Under the pieces are notes generated by a model. That model was given only the letters and a program-made list of their open reading frames with translations, had not been told where the DNA came from and did not search any database. From an uncultured Collinsella sp. (GTDB lineage Bacteria > Actinomycetota > Coriobacteriia > Coriobacteriales > Coriobacteriaceae), in NCBI GenBank assembly GCA_900540895.1, contig UQHV01000011.1:1-64000 (forward strand): a DNA stretch of 64,000 nucleotides. Reading direction: 5' to 3'. Below are positions 9,018 to 17,474 of the stretch, piece after piece. Numbering within the stretch: the stretch's first letter is position 1; every line of letters starts with the position of its first letter. The translations under genes were made by a program, and so were the position numbers.

Positions 9018-10061
9018 ATGTCGTTTGCCAAATTCTTCAAAGATGCGCTGCTTCCCGTCGCCGTGTGGACGTGCGGCGTGCTGCTGAGCTGCTTTGTGTT
9101 GACGGTCGCCGGCGCACCCGTTTCTATCGTGGTCGTGGCGGTCGGCGTGTCCTTTATCTTCGGTATGCTCGGCATCGTGATCGAGTACGTTCGCCGTCGC
9201 CGTTTTCTGCGCCAGCTGGAGCGCGCGGCAGAGGAGCTCGAGAGTCCCGCATGGGTGCAGGAGATGGTGCAATGCCCGACCTATGCCGAGGGCGAGCTCG
9301 AGTACGAGGTCTTGCGCCGGGTGGGCAAAGCCGCCTGCGACGAGGTTGCCGAAGGCCGGCGTCAGACCGATGACTATCGCGACTATATCGAGAGCTGGGT
9401 CCACGAGGCCAAGCTGCCTCTGGCGGCGGCTCACCTGATTTTGGAAAACCTTGATGGCAGCGAAGACGACCTGTCGCGTGTGGATGACCTGGGCCGCGAG
9501 CTGGCTCGCGTGGAGCGCTATATCGACCAGGCGCTGTACTACGCGCGCTCGGAAGTCGTGGAGCGCGACTACCTGATTCGCCGCTGGGGTCTCAAGACCT
9601 TGGTGACGGGCGCGATTAAAGCCAACGCGCGTGAGCTCATCGCGGCGCACGTGGCGCCGGTGTGCGGGAACCTTGACTTTGAGGTCTTTACCGACGAGAA
9701 GTGGCTCGAGTTTATTCTGGGGCAGCTCATCCAGAACAGCATTAAATACGCGCGCGAGGACGGCGCGAAGATCGTGTTTTCGGGCGCGTTGCTGGACGAG
9801 GGCCTGGCAAGCGAGCGCATCGAGCTTACCGTTGCGGACAACGGCTGCGGCGTGAGCGCGGCAGACCTGCCGCGCGTGTTCGAGAAGGGCTTTACCGGCG
9901 ACAACGGCCGCGCCACCAAGCGCGCAACGGGCATCGGCCTCTACCTGGTGGCACGCCTGTGCTCCAAGATGGGCATTGACGTCACCGCGGCATCCGAGCC
10001 CGGCGAAGGCTTCGTCGTCACGTTTGCCTTCTCAACCAACAAGTTTCAATACTTCGAGTAA
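9018..10061 (+). CDS. Sensor histidine kinase, BceS-like
   Basis: 347 aa with two close N-terminal transmembrane helices (about residues 10-30 and 35-58) and almost no extracellular loop, as in intramembrane-sensing kinases. The His box reads ESWVHEAKLPLAA, the BceS/GraS-like form. The HATPase domain has QNSIKYA (N box), DNGCGV (G1) and TGIGLYL (G2). BceS-type kinases usually work with an ABC transporter of the BceAB type; none is next to it here, so the signal is unknown. It forms an operon with the regulator. Confidence 0.9.
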   Translation: MSFAKFFKDALLPVAVWTCGVLLSCFVLTVAGAPVSIVVVAVGVSFIFGMLGIVIEYVRRRRFLRQLERAAEELESPAWVQEMVQCPTYAEGELEYEVLRRVGKAACDEVAEGRRQTDDYRDYIESWVHEAKLPLAAAHLILENLDGSEDDLSRVDDLGRELARVERYIDQALYYARSEVVERDYLIRRWGLKTLVTGAIKANARELIAAHVAPVCGNLDFEVFTDEKWLEFILGQLIQNSIKYAREDGAKIVFSGALLDEGLASERIELTVADNGCGVSAADLPRVFEKGFTGDNGRATKRATGIGLYLVARLCSKMGIDVTAASEPGEGFVVTFAFSTNKFQYFE

Positions 10062-10090
10062 CGCACACGGCAGATGTCCGCCTCAAACAA

Positions 10091-10131
10091 AGCGTGCCGC
10101 CCCAAACGGGGCGGCACGCTATTTTTCAATC
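10091..10131 (+). terminator. Intrinsic terminator of the two-component operon
   Basis: Perfect 13-bp stem AGCGTGCCGCCCC / GGGGCGGCACGCT with an AAAC loop, then ATTTTT. Confidence 0.92.
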
Positions 10132-10159
10132 AGCCAACTCGCTGAAGTACGGTGACGAA

Positions 10160-10250
10160 GGCGCAAGGCCGGGAGGGGTTATCAAAGCCGACATCCCGCA
10201 GCCGCGAAGCGGCGAGGACGTCGGCGTGATAACCCCGCAGGCCTTGCGCC
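10160..10250. repeat. 91-bp long hairpin between convergent genes
   Basis: GGCGCAAGGCC at the left end is exactly complementary to GGCCTTGCGCC at the right end. Further inside, GGGGTTATCA pairs with TGATAACCCC, GCCGAC with GTCGGC, and CCGC with GCGG around a GAA loop. It lies just behind the kinase terminator and just before the end of uspA. Confidence 0.8.
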
Positions 10251-10263
10251 GACGGGAAGGAAC

Positions 10264-10701
10264 CTACTTCACGACCAAGATGTCGCAGTCCGTGTTGCGC
10301 AGCAGGAACGTCGAAATCGAACCCAGCAGCGCATACTTGATCGAGGACAGGCCGCGGGCGCCGCAGAGCACCAGGTCGGGCTTAACCACGTCGAGCATCT
10401 CGTCCTTGAGCGTCTCGCGAATACGGCCGGCGCGAATCATGACCTCGACCTCGGGAATATCGGGATTGGCCTTGGCCTCTTCGAGCTGCTTGGCGATGGA
10501 GTTCTTAAATGCCTCCTCTAGGCCGTTGACCAGATCGACCGGATAGGAACCGGCGCTCTCGAGCGCCGTGGAATCGATAACGTGGCCGATGATTAGCTTG
10601 GCGCCGTTGTTCGCGGCGACCTTGATGGCGCGTGCGAGCACAAAATCCTGCTGCTCAGTACCGTCGAGTGAAACAAATACCTTGGTGTAGCCCTCGTTCA
10701 T
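10264..10701 (-). CDS. Universal stress protein (UspA family)
   Basis: 145 aa single Usp domain. The ATP-binding signature G-x2-G-x9-G-S is visible as GARG, nine residues, then GS near the C-terminus, so it is the nucleotide-binding type. The strand pattern KVFVSLDGTE at the start and DILVVK at the end is typical. AAGGAGG lies 5 nt before the ATG. These are cytoplasmic stress and persistence proteins; the exact role is unknown. Confidence 0.92.
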   Translation of the reverse strand: MNEGYTKVFVSLDGTEQQDFVLARAIKVAANNGAKLIIGHVIDSTALESAGSYPVDLVNGLEEAFKNSIAKQLEEAKANPDIPEVEVMIRAGRIRETLKDEMLDVVKPDLVLCGARGLSSIKYALLGSISTFLLRNTDCDILVVK

Positions 10702-10948
10702 GGTTTCCTCCTTGGTCTATCGCACGGGCGCGGGGCTCGTGCATCGGGCGGGCGCGGGCGCGTTGGCCGCCGGACACTTTATCTTGTTGCAGTTATACCC
10801 AAGGATTTGGGTTTGACCGCTCGCAATTCTGTGAACGGGCGAGTTTTTTGGTAAGGGTAGGCGTAGACGCGCCCGAACGGTTGATAATGGGACATCGCCC
10901 GCACCGTCCGCAGAACAATATCGGCGGGTGTCTAACGAGGGGGTCCCT

Positions 10949-11929
10949 TTGGATATTATCGAGCTTCTAAAATCTGCCTTCATGGGCCTGGTCGAGGGCA
11001 TCACCGAATGGCTGCCTGTTTCGTCGACCGGTCACATGATCTTGGTGGACGAGTTCGTCAAGATGAACGTGAGCGAGACGTTCTGGAATATGTTCCTGGT
11101 CGTGATTCAGCTCGGCGCCATTCTGGCCGTCTGTGTGCTGTTCTTCCATGAGCTCAATCCGTTCTCGCCCAGCAAGGGCAAGGAGGGCCGTCGCGACACC
11201 TGGGTGCTGTGGGGCAAGATTGTGCTCGGCTGCATTCCCGCCGCGGCGATCGGTCTGCCGCTTAACGACTGGATGGAGGAGCATTTCTACAATGCTCCCG
11301 TCGTGGCGCTGGCGCTCATTGTGTACGGCGTGCTGTTTATCGTGATCGAGAACTGGCGCGCGAGCAAGCGCGAGGAAATGGCCGTTGCCGGTTCGTTTGG
11401 TTCGCGTGCTGTGGTGTCGGGTGGACGTCCCGCCGGTGCGCACTTTGCGGCGCCCGCCGCGGCTACCGCTGAGGATGAGGACGATGACGAGAATCTGGAC
11501 TTTGGCTCCATCGCCACGCTCGAGGACCTGAGCTGGAAGACTGCGCTGGGTATCGGCTGCTTCCAGGTGCTTTCACTGGTGCCTGGTACGTCTCGCTCCG
11601 GTTCTACCATCATCGGCGGCCTGCTTTTGGGCTGCACGCGTTCGGTGGCGTCCAAGTTTACGTTCTTCCTGGCCATCCCGGTCATGTTTGGCGCGAGTGC
11701 GCTCAAGCTGGTCAAGTACTTCATCAAGGGCGGCACGTTCGGTGCCAACGAGGTCGCTATCCTGGGCGTGGGCTGCGTTGTGGCCTTTGTGGTTTCGCTC
11801 ATCGCCATCAAGTGGCTCATGGGCTTCGTCCGCCGTCACGACTTCAAGTGCTTCGGTGCCTACCGCATCATCCTGGGCATCGTAGTGCTCGCATACTTCT
11901 TCGTTCTGGAGCCGATGCTCGGCCTCTAA
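10949..11929 (+). CDS. uppP: Undecaprenyl-diphosphatase
   Basis: 326 aa polytopic membrane enzyme that recycles the lipid carrier for peptidoglycan by removing a phosphate from undecaprenyl pyrophosphate. The catalytic motifs EGITEWLPVSSTGHM and PGTSRSGSTI are both present. A TTG start at 10949 (LDIIELLK) is chosen because GAGGGGG lies 5-6 nt upstream and this matches the usual N-terminus; a GTG at 10928 would add 7 residues. A cytoplasmic-looking Ala/Gly and acidic insertion of about 50 residues separates the two motifs, longer than in the enterobacterial protein. Confidence 0.94.
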   Translation: MDIIELLKSAFMGLVEGITEWLPVSSTGHMILVDEFVKMNVSETFWNMFLVVIQLGAILAVCVLFFHELNPFSPSKGKEGRRDTWVLWGKIVLGCIPAAAIGLPLNDWMEEHFYNAPVVALALIVYGVLFIVIENWRASKREEMAVAGSFGSRAVVSGGRPAGAHFAAPAAATAEDEDDDENLDFGSIATLEDLSWKTALGIGCFQVLSLVPGTSRSGSTIIGGLLLGCTRSVASKFTFFLAIPVMFGASALKLVKYFIKGGTFGANEVAILGVGCVVAFVVSLIAIKWLMGFVRRHDFKCFGAYRIILGIVVLAYFFVLEPMLGL

Positions 11930-11973
11930 CTTAGTCGACGCTGCGCGGCGGCCAGGGCGACAACTTGTCATTC

Positions 11974-12016
11974 AAAGGGGGTGGCATGACCAAAAGGTCT
12001 ATGCCGCCCCCTTTTC
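11974..12016 (+). terminator. Intrinsic terminator of uppP
   Basis: AAAGGGGGTGGCAT pairs with ATGCCGCCCCCTTTT around an ACCAAAAGGT core. Confidence 0.9.
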
Positions 12017-12170
12017 ATGCCAATTTGTTCGCCCTGACCGTCGCTCGCTGCTGCTGCCATGACATCGGCGGTTTCGTGATTGTCAATAGATTGGTGCAGA
12101 CTAACCTGACCCCATTGCACCAAATCCGCTGGGGCGAGCCTGACGGTGACGCACGGAGTCGTGGTGTGAT

Positions 12171-12201
12171 TTGCGTCGGTGTCCGCGCGGCTCGGTATAC
12201 T
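12171..12201 (+). promoter_or_regulatory. Probable promoter of the helicase gene
   Basis: TTGCGT (12171-12176) and TATACT (12196-12201) are 19 bp apart, about 60 bp before the start codon. Confidence 0.5.
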
Positions 12202-12262
12202 GGTACGGCTCAAACTATGGCGCTGCCCGCAGGCGCGCCGTCCGTCAGATGAGGAGTCGCCC

Positions 12263-15163
12263 ATGACCCAGCCCTTGCCCTGGGAAAAGAATGTCGCGGT
12301 ACCTGTGCCGCCCGCGCCGGAACCCGTGCCGCTCGATGCATACACCGCCCCTGCTGCGCCGGAGCCCGAGCTCGTTCCGCTCGACATCTACGACGCTCCC
12401 GCGCCGGCGCCCAAGCCCGCCAAGCCGCTCGTCGACATCGACAGCCTTAATCCCGCTCAGCGCGAGGCGGTCCTGACCACCGAGGGCCCGCTGCTGGTCC
12501 TTGCCGGCGCCGGCTCGGGCAAGACCCGCGTCTTGACCTTCCGTATCGCACATATGCTCGGCGACCTGGGCGTTAAGCCCTGGCAGATCCTTGCCATCAC
12601 GTTTACCAACAAGGCCGCGGCCGAGATGCGCGAGCGTCTGGCGGCACTCATCCCCAGCGGTACCCGCGGCATGTGGGTGTGCACCTTCCATGCTATGTGC
12701 GTGCGCATGCTGCGCGAGGACGCTGACCTGCTGGGCTACACCGGTCAGTTCACCATCTACGATGACGACGATTCCAAGCGCATGGTGCGCGATATTATGC
12801 AGGCGCTCGGTATCGAGCAAAAGCAATTCCCCATCAACATGATCCGCAGCAAGATCAGTTCGGCCAAAAACGCCATGATCGGCCCCGAGGACATGCTCAA
12901 ATCCGCCGACAGCCCCAACGACAAAAAGGCCGCGCAGGTCTACTTGGAGCTGGAACGCCGCCTGCGCGCCGCCAACGCGATGGACTTCGACGACCTGCTC
13001 GTGCGCACGCTCGAGCTGCTGCGCACCCGCCCCGAGGTGCTCGACAAGTACCAGGAGCGCTTCCGCTACATTAGCGTCGACGAGTATCAGGACACCAACC
13101 ACGTCCAGTACGAGATCGCTAACCTGCTGGCCGCCAAGTACCAAAACCTCATGGTCGTGGGCGACGATGACCAGTCCATTTATAGCTGGCGTGGCGCCGA
13201 CATCACCAACATCCTGGACTTTGAGCAGGACTTTAAAAACTGCAAGACCGTTAAGCTGGAGCAGAACTACCGCTCCACGGGCCATATCCTGAGCGCCGCC
13301 AACGCCGTGGTGCGCCACAACTCGCAGCGCAAGGACAAGCGCCTGTTTACGGCCGAGGGCGATGGCGAGAAGATCCAGGCCTTCCAGGCAAGCGATGAGC
13401 GCGACGAGGGCCGCTGGATTGCCGGCGAGATCGAGAAGCTGCACTCCAAGGGCACGAGTTACGACGACATCGCCGTGTTCTACCGCACCAACGCTCAGTC
13501 GCGTATTCTCGAAGATATGTTCCTGCGCGCAGGCGTGCCCTACAAGATCGTGGGTGGCACGCGATTCTTCGACCGTGCCGAGATCCGCGACGTCATGGCC
13601 TATCTTAAGATGATTGTGAACCCGGCCGACGAGATGAGCGTCAAGCGCGTCATCAACACGCCGCGCCGCGGCATCGGCTCCACCTCGATCCAAAAGATCG
13701 AGCAGCTGGCGCGCGACAACCGTTGCTCGTTCTTCCAGGCCTGCGAGATCGCGTGCGCCGAGACCGGCATGTTTAGCGCCAAGGTCCGCAACGGCCTGTC
13801 GAGCTTTGTGTCGCTGGTGCGCGAAGGTCGTCGCGTGGACGGCGAGCTCAAGGACGTCGTCGAGATGATTGTCGACAAGACGGGCCTGCTGCAGGCGTTC
13901 CGCGCCGAGGGCACCATGGAGTCCGAGAGCCGCGCCGAGAACATCCAGGAATTCCTGGGCGTCGCTGCCGAATTTGAGGAGACGCACGAGGATATCGAGG
14001 GTACGCTCGAGAGCTTGGAAGAGCTGCGCGCGGCTGGCGTTGCCGATGTACCGGCCGGCGCCGAGTCCGAGCCCGTCGTGGTGAGCGCGCCTGCGCCTGA
14101 ACCGGGGCCGTCTGCCCCGGCATCCTCGTTTGAGGCGCTCGTTGGCGCGCGTGATGCCGCGGGTTCCAATCCGCTCGATAGTCTAGCCGCCCCGGCGCTC
14201 TCGCCGCAGGATGCCCTGGCCGCCGCCATCGCGGGCAACGCGTATGCCGCGCCGACAGAGCTGCCCGCCGGTGCCGTGCATGCTGACGAGATTGAGCGCA
14301 CCTACGGCCCGCTCACCTGCAAGGCGCTGCCCGCTCTCATGGAGTGGCTGGCTCTGCGCTCCGACTTGGATTCCCTGGCCGGCGAGACGCATGCCATCAC
14401 CATGATGACCATTCACTCCGCCAAGGGTCTGGAGTTCCCCGCGGTGTTTGTGGCCGGCATGGAGGAGGGCATCTTCCCGCACGTGCACGATTTTGGCGGC
14501 AGCGATGATCCGGGCAAGCTCGAGGAGGAGCGTCGCCTGGCCTACGTCGCCATCACGCGTGCCCGTAAGCGCCTGTTCTTGACCTATGCGGCCACGCGTC
14601 GCACCTACGGCTCGACTTCTGCCAACCCGCGCTCGCGCTTCCTCAATGAGATTCCGTTTGAGGATATCGAGTTTAGCGGCATCGGTTCTGCCGGTTTTGA
14701 GGGCACGGGCTGGGAGAAGCGCGGCGACCGTCACGGCACCTTTGGCTCGGGCATGGGTTCGGATATGTATGGCGGCAAGGTGTTCGGTTCGCATACGCGC
14801 TCGACCGGCGGTTCCGGTTCGCGCGGCGGATCGAGCTTTGACGATTTCTTTGGCGGTAGCAGCTACGGTACCGAGCGTCATCGTGGGGTCTCGCCCGACG
14901 CCGGCCGTGTTGCCTCGACCTTTGGCTCGGGCGCGCCGCGAGCCAAAAAGCCGTCGTCCAAGGTATCCCCGACGGTGGAGCGTAAGGTCGATCGCGCCAG
15001 CGCATCGCAGGACTTTGCCGCAGGCGATACCGTGAGCCACAAGACCTTTGGCACGGGTACCGTGATCTCGGTCGCCGGAGACATGATCGAGGTTCAATTC
15101 GAAAAGACCGGCCAGACCAAAAAGCTTATGAAAGGTTTTGCACCGATCGTCAAGCTGTCGTGA
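12263..15163 (+). CDS. pcrA: UvrD/PcrA-family ATP-dependent DNA helicase
   Basis: 966 aa superfamily 1A helicase for repair and replication-fork clearing. Motifs in order: AGAGSGKT (Walker A), FTNKAAAEMRER (Ia), DEYQDTN (II), GDDDQSIYSWRGAD (III), QNYRST (IV), TIHSAKGLEF (V) and VAITRARKRL (VI). The C-terminus has a Gly/Ser-rich linker and a Tudor-like end (GDTVSHKTFGTGTV), the PcrA feature that contacts RNA polymerase. The start at 12263 has GAGGAG 7 nt upstream. Unusual parts are an Ala/Pro-rich N-terminal extension of about 55 residues and an Ala/Pro-rich insertion of about 90 residues at roughly 14030-14290, before motif V. Confidence 0.95.
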   Translation: MTQPLPWEKNVAVPVPPAPEPVPLDAYTAPAAPEPELVPLDIYDAPAPAPKPAKPLVDIDSLNPAQREAVLTTEGPLLVLAGAGSGKTRVLTFRIAHMLGDLGVKPWQILAITFTNKAAAEMRERLAALIPSGTRGMWVCTFHAMCVRMLREDADLLGYTGQFTIYDDDDSKRMVRDIMQALGIEQKQFPINMIRSKISSAKNAMIGPEDMLKSADSPNDKKAAQVYLELERRLRAANAMDFDDLLVRTLELLRTRPEVLDKYQERFRYISVDEYQDTNHVQYEIANLLAAKYQNLMVVGDDDQSIYSWRGADITNILDFEQDFKNCKTVKLEQNYRSTGHILSAANAVVRHNSQRKDKRLFTAEGDGEKIQAFQASDERDEGRWIAGEIEKLHSKGTSYDDIAVFYRTNAQSRILEDMFLRAGVPYKIVGGTRFFDRAEIRDVMAYLKMIVNPADEMSVKRVINTPRRGIGSTSIQKIEQLARDNRCSFFQACEIACAETGMFSAKVRNGLSSFVSLVREGRRVDGELKDVVEMIVDKTGLLQAFRAEGTMESESRAENIQEFLGVAAEFEETHEDIEGTLESLEELRAAGVADVPAGAESEPVVVSAPAPEPGPSAPASSFEALVGARDAAGSNPLDSLAAPALSPQDALAAAIAGNAYAAPTELPAGAVHADEIERTYGPLTCKALPALMEWLALRSDLDSLAGETHAITMMTIHSAKGLEFPAVFVAGMEEGIFPHVHDFGGSDDPGKLEEERRLAYVAITRARKRLFLTYAATRRTYGSTSANPRSRFLNEIPFEDIEFSGIGSAGFEGTGWEKRGDRHGTFGSGMGSDMYGGKVFGSHTRSTGGSGSRGGSSFDDFFGGSSYGTERHRGVSPDAGRVASTFGSGAPRAKKPSSKVSPTVERKVDRASASQDFAAGDTVSHKTFGTGTVISVAGDMIEVQFEKTGQTKKLMKGFAPIVKLS

Positions 15164-15170
15164 TCCCGGC

Positions 15171-15300
15171 GGACCTGGGCGGGCGTATGGGGCAACATCG
15201 CCTGCTCGGGCAGTCCTGCGCAAGACGGAGGCCACATTAAGTGGCCTCCTTTGCGTGCGGAACTCGCGATCGATGTTGCCCCATACGCCCGCCCGGGTCC
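15171..15300. repeat. 130-bp long inverted repeat behind pcrA
   Basis: Arms 15171-15200 and 15271-15300 match in 29 of 30 positions (GGGCGGGCGTATGGGGCAAC and its complement). Further pairing continues inward to an inner hairpin. The whole segment would fold into one rod-like structure. Confidence 0.85.
15227..15252 (+). terminator. Terminator nested in the long inverted repeat
   Basis: GGAGGCCAC / GTGGCCTCC with an ATTAA loop, followed by TTTG; probably the pcrA terminator. Confidence 0.7.
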
Positions 15301-15385
15301 TTGGGTAACGTTGCTGGACGAACGTCGCTTTGCTCGTTCGCTTTTTGATCTGGAGAGCCGGGTGGGCTGAATACTTAGACATGGC

Positions 15386-15421
15386 AAGGGGCTCCCCCGT
15401 TGAAGAACGGGGGAGCCCCTT
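15386..15421 (-). terminator. Strong hairpin behind manA
   Basis: Perfect 16-bp stem AAGGGGCTCCCCCGTT / AACGGGGGAGCCCCTT with a GAAG loop. It lies 25 bp after the manA stop on the minus strand, so it most likely ends the gntR-manA transcript; the T-run is short on both sides. Confidence 0.75.
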
Positions 15422-15446
15422 GTTGCGTTTGGGTTGTTGTTGCGAC

Positions 15447-16379
15447 CTAGAGGTGGCTGATAATCAGTTCCATATTGCCCTCGAGCTCGATCTTGTCCAC
15501 GGTACTGGGGGCCAGCAGGTGGCTTCCCTTGTGGACGGGGTCGCCGCAGACGGTGCCTTTGCCGTCGATGACCGACAGGCACATGAAGGGCCAGCGCTGG
15601 TCGAGGGTCTTGCTGCCGTTAACGCGCACGCGATCGACGGTGTAGCAGGGGCAAGACTCGAGCTCGGTCACGCCATCCACCTCGGGTGCGGTCACCGTGC
15701 CGTCGGTCGGAGCCTGAGCATCAAAGTTTATGCAGTCGAGGCTCTGCTCAATGTGCAGGGGACGCAGTTTGCCGTCGGTGCCGGGGCGGTCGTAATCGTA
15801 CAGGCGATACGTCACGTCGCACGACTGCTGCGTTTCCAAAATGAGCGTGCCGGCCTTGATGGCGTGAACGGTACCGGAATCAATCTGGAAAAAGTCGCCC
15901 TTGTGGATCGGTACTACGTTGAGCATGTCGTCCCAGCGGCCGTCCTTGATCATCTGTGCGGCCTCGGTGCGGTCTTTAGCACGCTGGCCGACGATAATCG
16001 TGGCGCCGGGCTCGCAATCCAGCACGTACCAACACTCGGTTTTACCCAGGCTGCCGTTCTCGTGCTCGGCGGCGTACTCGTCGTTGGGATGAATCTGGAT
16101 CGAAAGGTCGTCCTTGGCGTCCAGAATCTTAATGAGCAGCGGGAACTCCTTGCCCTCGCAATTGCCAAAAAGTTCACGGTGCTCGGCCCACAGCCACGAC
16201 AGCGTGTGGCCGGCGTACGGTCCCTCAGCAATCTGGCAGTCGCCGTTGGGGTGTGCCGAGATGGCCCAGCACTCACCGATGGGACCCTCGGGAATGTCGT
16301 AGCCAAACACGGTCTCCAGCTGGCGGCCGCCCCAGATCTTCTCGTGGAAGATCGGCGTGAGTTTAATCAAATCGGACAT
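15447..16379 (-). CDS. manA: Mannose-6-phosphate isomerase, class I short form
   Basis: 310 aa zinc enzyme that interconverts mannose 6-phosphate and fructose 6-phosphate. Visible features are KIWGGRQL at the start, the cupin metal motif IQIHPNDEYA with downstream GKTECWYVL (Glu/His ligands), and the second cupin part DSGTVHAI. The length fits the Firmicutes-type short enzyme. The start at 16379 is chosen because GGGAG lies 7 nt upstream; the ATG two codons earlier has the ribosome site too close. It follows the gntR gene by 72 bp on the same strand, so the two are probably one transcript. Confidence 0.93.
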   Translation of the reverse strand: MSDLIKLTPIFHEKIWGGRQLETVFGYDIPEGPIGECWAISAHPNGDCQIAEGPYAGHTLSWLWAEHRELFGNCEGKEFPLLIKILDAKDDLSIQIHPNDEYAAEHENGSLGKTECWYVLDCEPGATIIVGQRAKDRTEAAQMIKDGRWDDMLNVVPIHKGDFFQIDSGTVHAIKAGTLILETQQSCDVTYRLYDYDRPGTDGKLRPLHIEQSLDCINFDAQAPTDGTVTAPEVDGVTELESCPCYTVDRVRVNGSKTLDQRWPFMCLSVIDGKGTVCGDPVHKGSHLLAPSTVDKIELEGNMELIISHL

Positions 16380-16451
16380 GTGCATACTCCCATAAGGTTG
16401 TGCGGGCGCCGCGTAAGACGACTCAAAACGAGCACCCACCGGATAACAAAC

Positions 16452-17171
16452 CTATGCCAACGTTACGTTGTGCAACTCAAAGCGGTCGCCGACGTTGCGC
16501 GAGACCGAATACTCAAAGGCGGCACCGCTATCCAAGAAGCCAATCTGGGTGAGCTCGAGCAGGGGAGAGCCAGGTTTGGTGTCCAGACGCTCGGCTTCTT
16601 CCTCGGTTGCTGCCACGGCGCGAATGGTACGGTGAAAGCTCGAAATCTTCAGCCCACATTGCTCGCGGATGAAGCCGTAGACCGATCCGTACAGGTCCTT
16701 CTTTTTCAGCCCCGGAATCAGCTCGAGGGGCATGTAGGTGTACTCGATAACGATGGGCTTTTCATCGGCCTGACGCACGCGCACGACGTGATAGGCAAAG
16801 TCATCCTCGGCAATTCCCAGCTGGGCTGCGATGTCCGCTGGTGGATTAACAATCGAGAAATCGTAGACCACCGAGGTCACCTTCTCCCCGCGGTGCTCAT
16901 ACGAAAAGCCCTGGGCACGGTCGTTTTTGCCCTGGGAAAACGCCTGGCCGGGAAGCCCCGCCGTGTCCTTAACGTAGGTACCCGATCCGCGTCGGCTGGT
17001 AATAAGACCTTCCTCGGTGATTTGTTCAATAGCTCGTTTGACGGTGATTTTGGAAACGCTATAGAGCTCGCAGAACTCAACGACGGTGGGAAGCTTGTCG
17101 CCCGGTTTAAGAGCGCCATCCTCAATACTCCGACGAATATCTGCAGCTATCGCCTCGTATTTGGGAATCAT
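16452..17171 (-). CDS. GntR/HutC-family regulator with UTRA domain
   Basis: 239 aa. The N-terminal winged helix shows KPGDKLPTVVEFCELYSVSK and TVKRAIEQITEEGLI; the C-terminal UTRA effector domain shows YHVVRVRQADEKPIVIEYTY and the closing EYSVSRNVGDRFEL. Such proteins bind a sugar phosphate. It is divergent from the GH1/PTS operon and upstream of manA, so it most likely controls both; this is inferred from position only. GGAGG lies 5 nt before the ATG. Confidence 0.92.
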   Translation of the reverse strand: MIPKYEAIAADIRRSIEDGALKPGDKLPTVVEFCELYSVSKITVKRAIEQITEEGLITSRRGSGTYVKDTAGLPGQAFSQGKNDRAQGFSYEHRGEKVTSVVYDFSIVNPPADIAAQLGIAEDDFAYHVVRVRQADEKPIVIEYTYMPLELIPGLKKKDLYGSVYGFIREQCGLKISSFHRTIRAVAATEEEAERLDTKPGSPLLELTQIGFLDSGAAFEYSVSRNVGDRFELHNVTLA

Positions 17172-17279
17172 GGAACCTCCTTTCCGACATATATGAATAC
17201 AAAAGTAAGTATAACCCTCAACAGGGCACCCATATTACTTTTATCTAAGAAGTTCGAGAAAGAAAAAAGAAAAAGACGC

Positions 17280-17307
17280 TTTACTTTTGAAATTAGAGCG
17301 CTATAGT
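17280..17307 (+). promoter_or_regulatory. Promoter of the GH1-PTS operon
   Basis: TTTACT (17280-17285), 16 bp, TATAGT (17302-17307). Transcription would start near 17314 and leave a leader of about 160 nt. Confidence 0.6.
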
Positions 17308-17352
17308 TTAAGCAACGAACGGAATCCTTCCGCACAACAGGATCGACCGTTT

Positions 17353-17438
17353 GGGGACGGTTTTGTTTTGGCAGGTTGGATATCGGTATGACCGGTGCGC
17401 GCCCGCGCCGGATAACCTGCCAAAGCAAACCCGTCTCC
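17353..17438 (+). promoter_or_regulatory. Large hairpin in the leader of the GH1-PTS operon
   Basis: Arms 17353-17377 and 17414-17438 pair over 25 positions (22 Watson-Crick, 2 G-U, 1 mismatch), with a 36-nt loop. The right arm, AACCTGCCAAA-CAAACC-GTC, reappears almost unchanged in the terminator after the operon (21294-21315). The arm ends about 36 nt before the start codon and has no T-run, so it is not a plain terminator. Confidence 0.65.
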
Positions 17439-17474
17439 AACCGGAAGCTCTAGAACACGAAAGCGAGGACTTTG

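Larger units (their letters stand above)
17172..17474. other. Divergent control region gntR-manA / GH1-PTS operon
   Basis: 303 bp. The left half is AT-rich and holds three copies of TTACTTTT followed by A/G and A/T: inverted at 17199-17208, and direct at 17235-17244 and 17281-17290. They are candidate operator half-sites for the adjacent GntR protein. The right half is a GC-rich leader with a large hairpin (listed separately). Confidence 0.5.

Noticed and set aside
13848..14301. Pro/Ala/Ser-rich frames opposite pcrA
   Set aside because: Shadows of the low-complexity insertion in the helicase.
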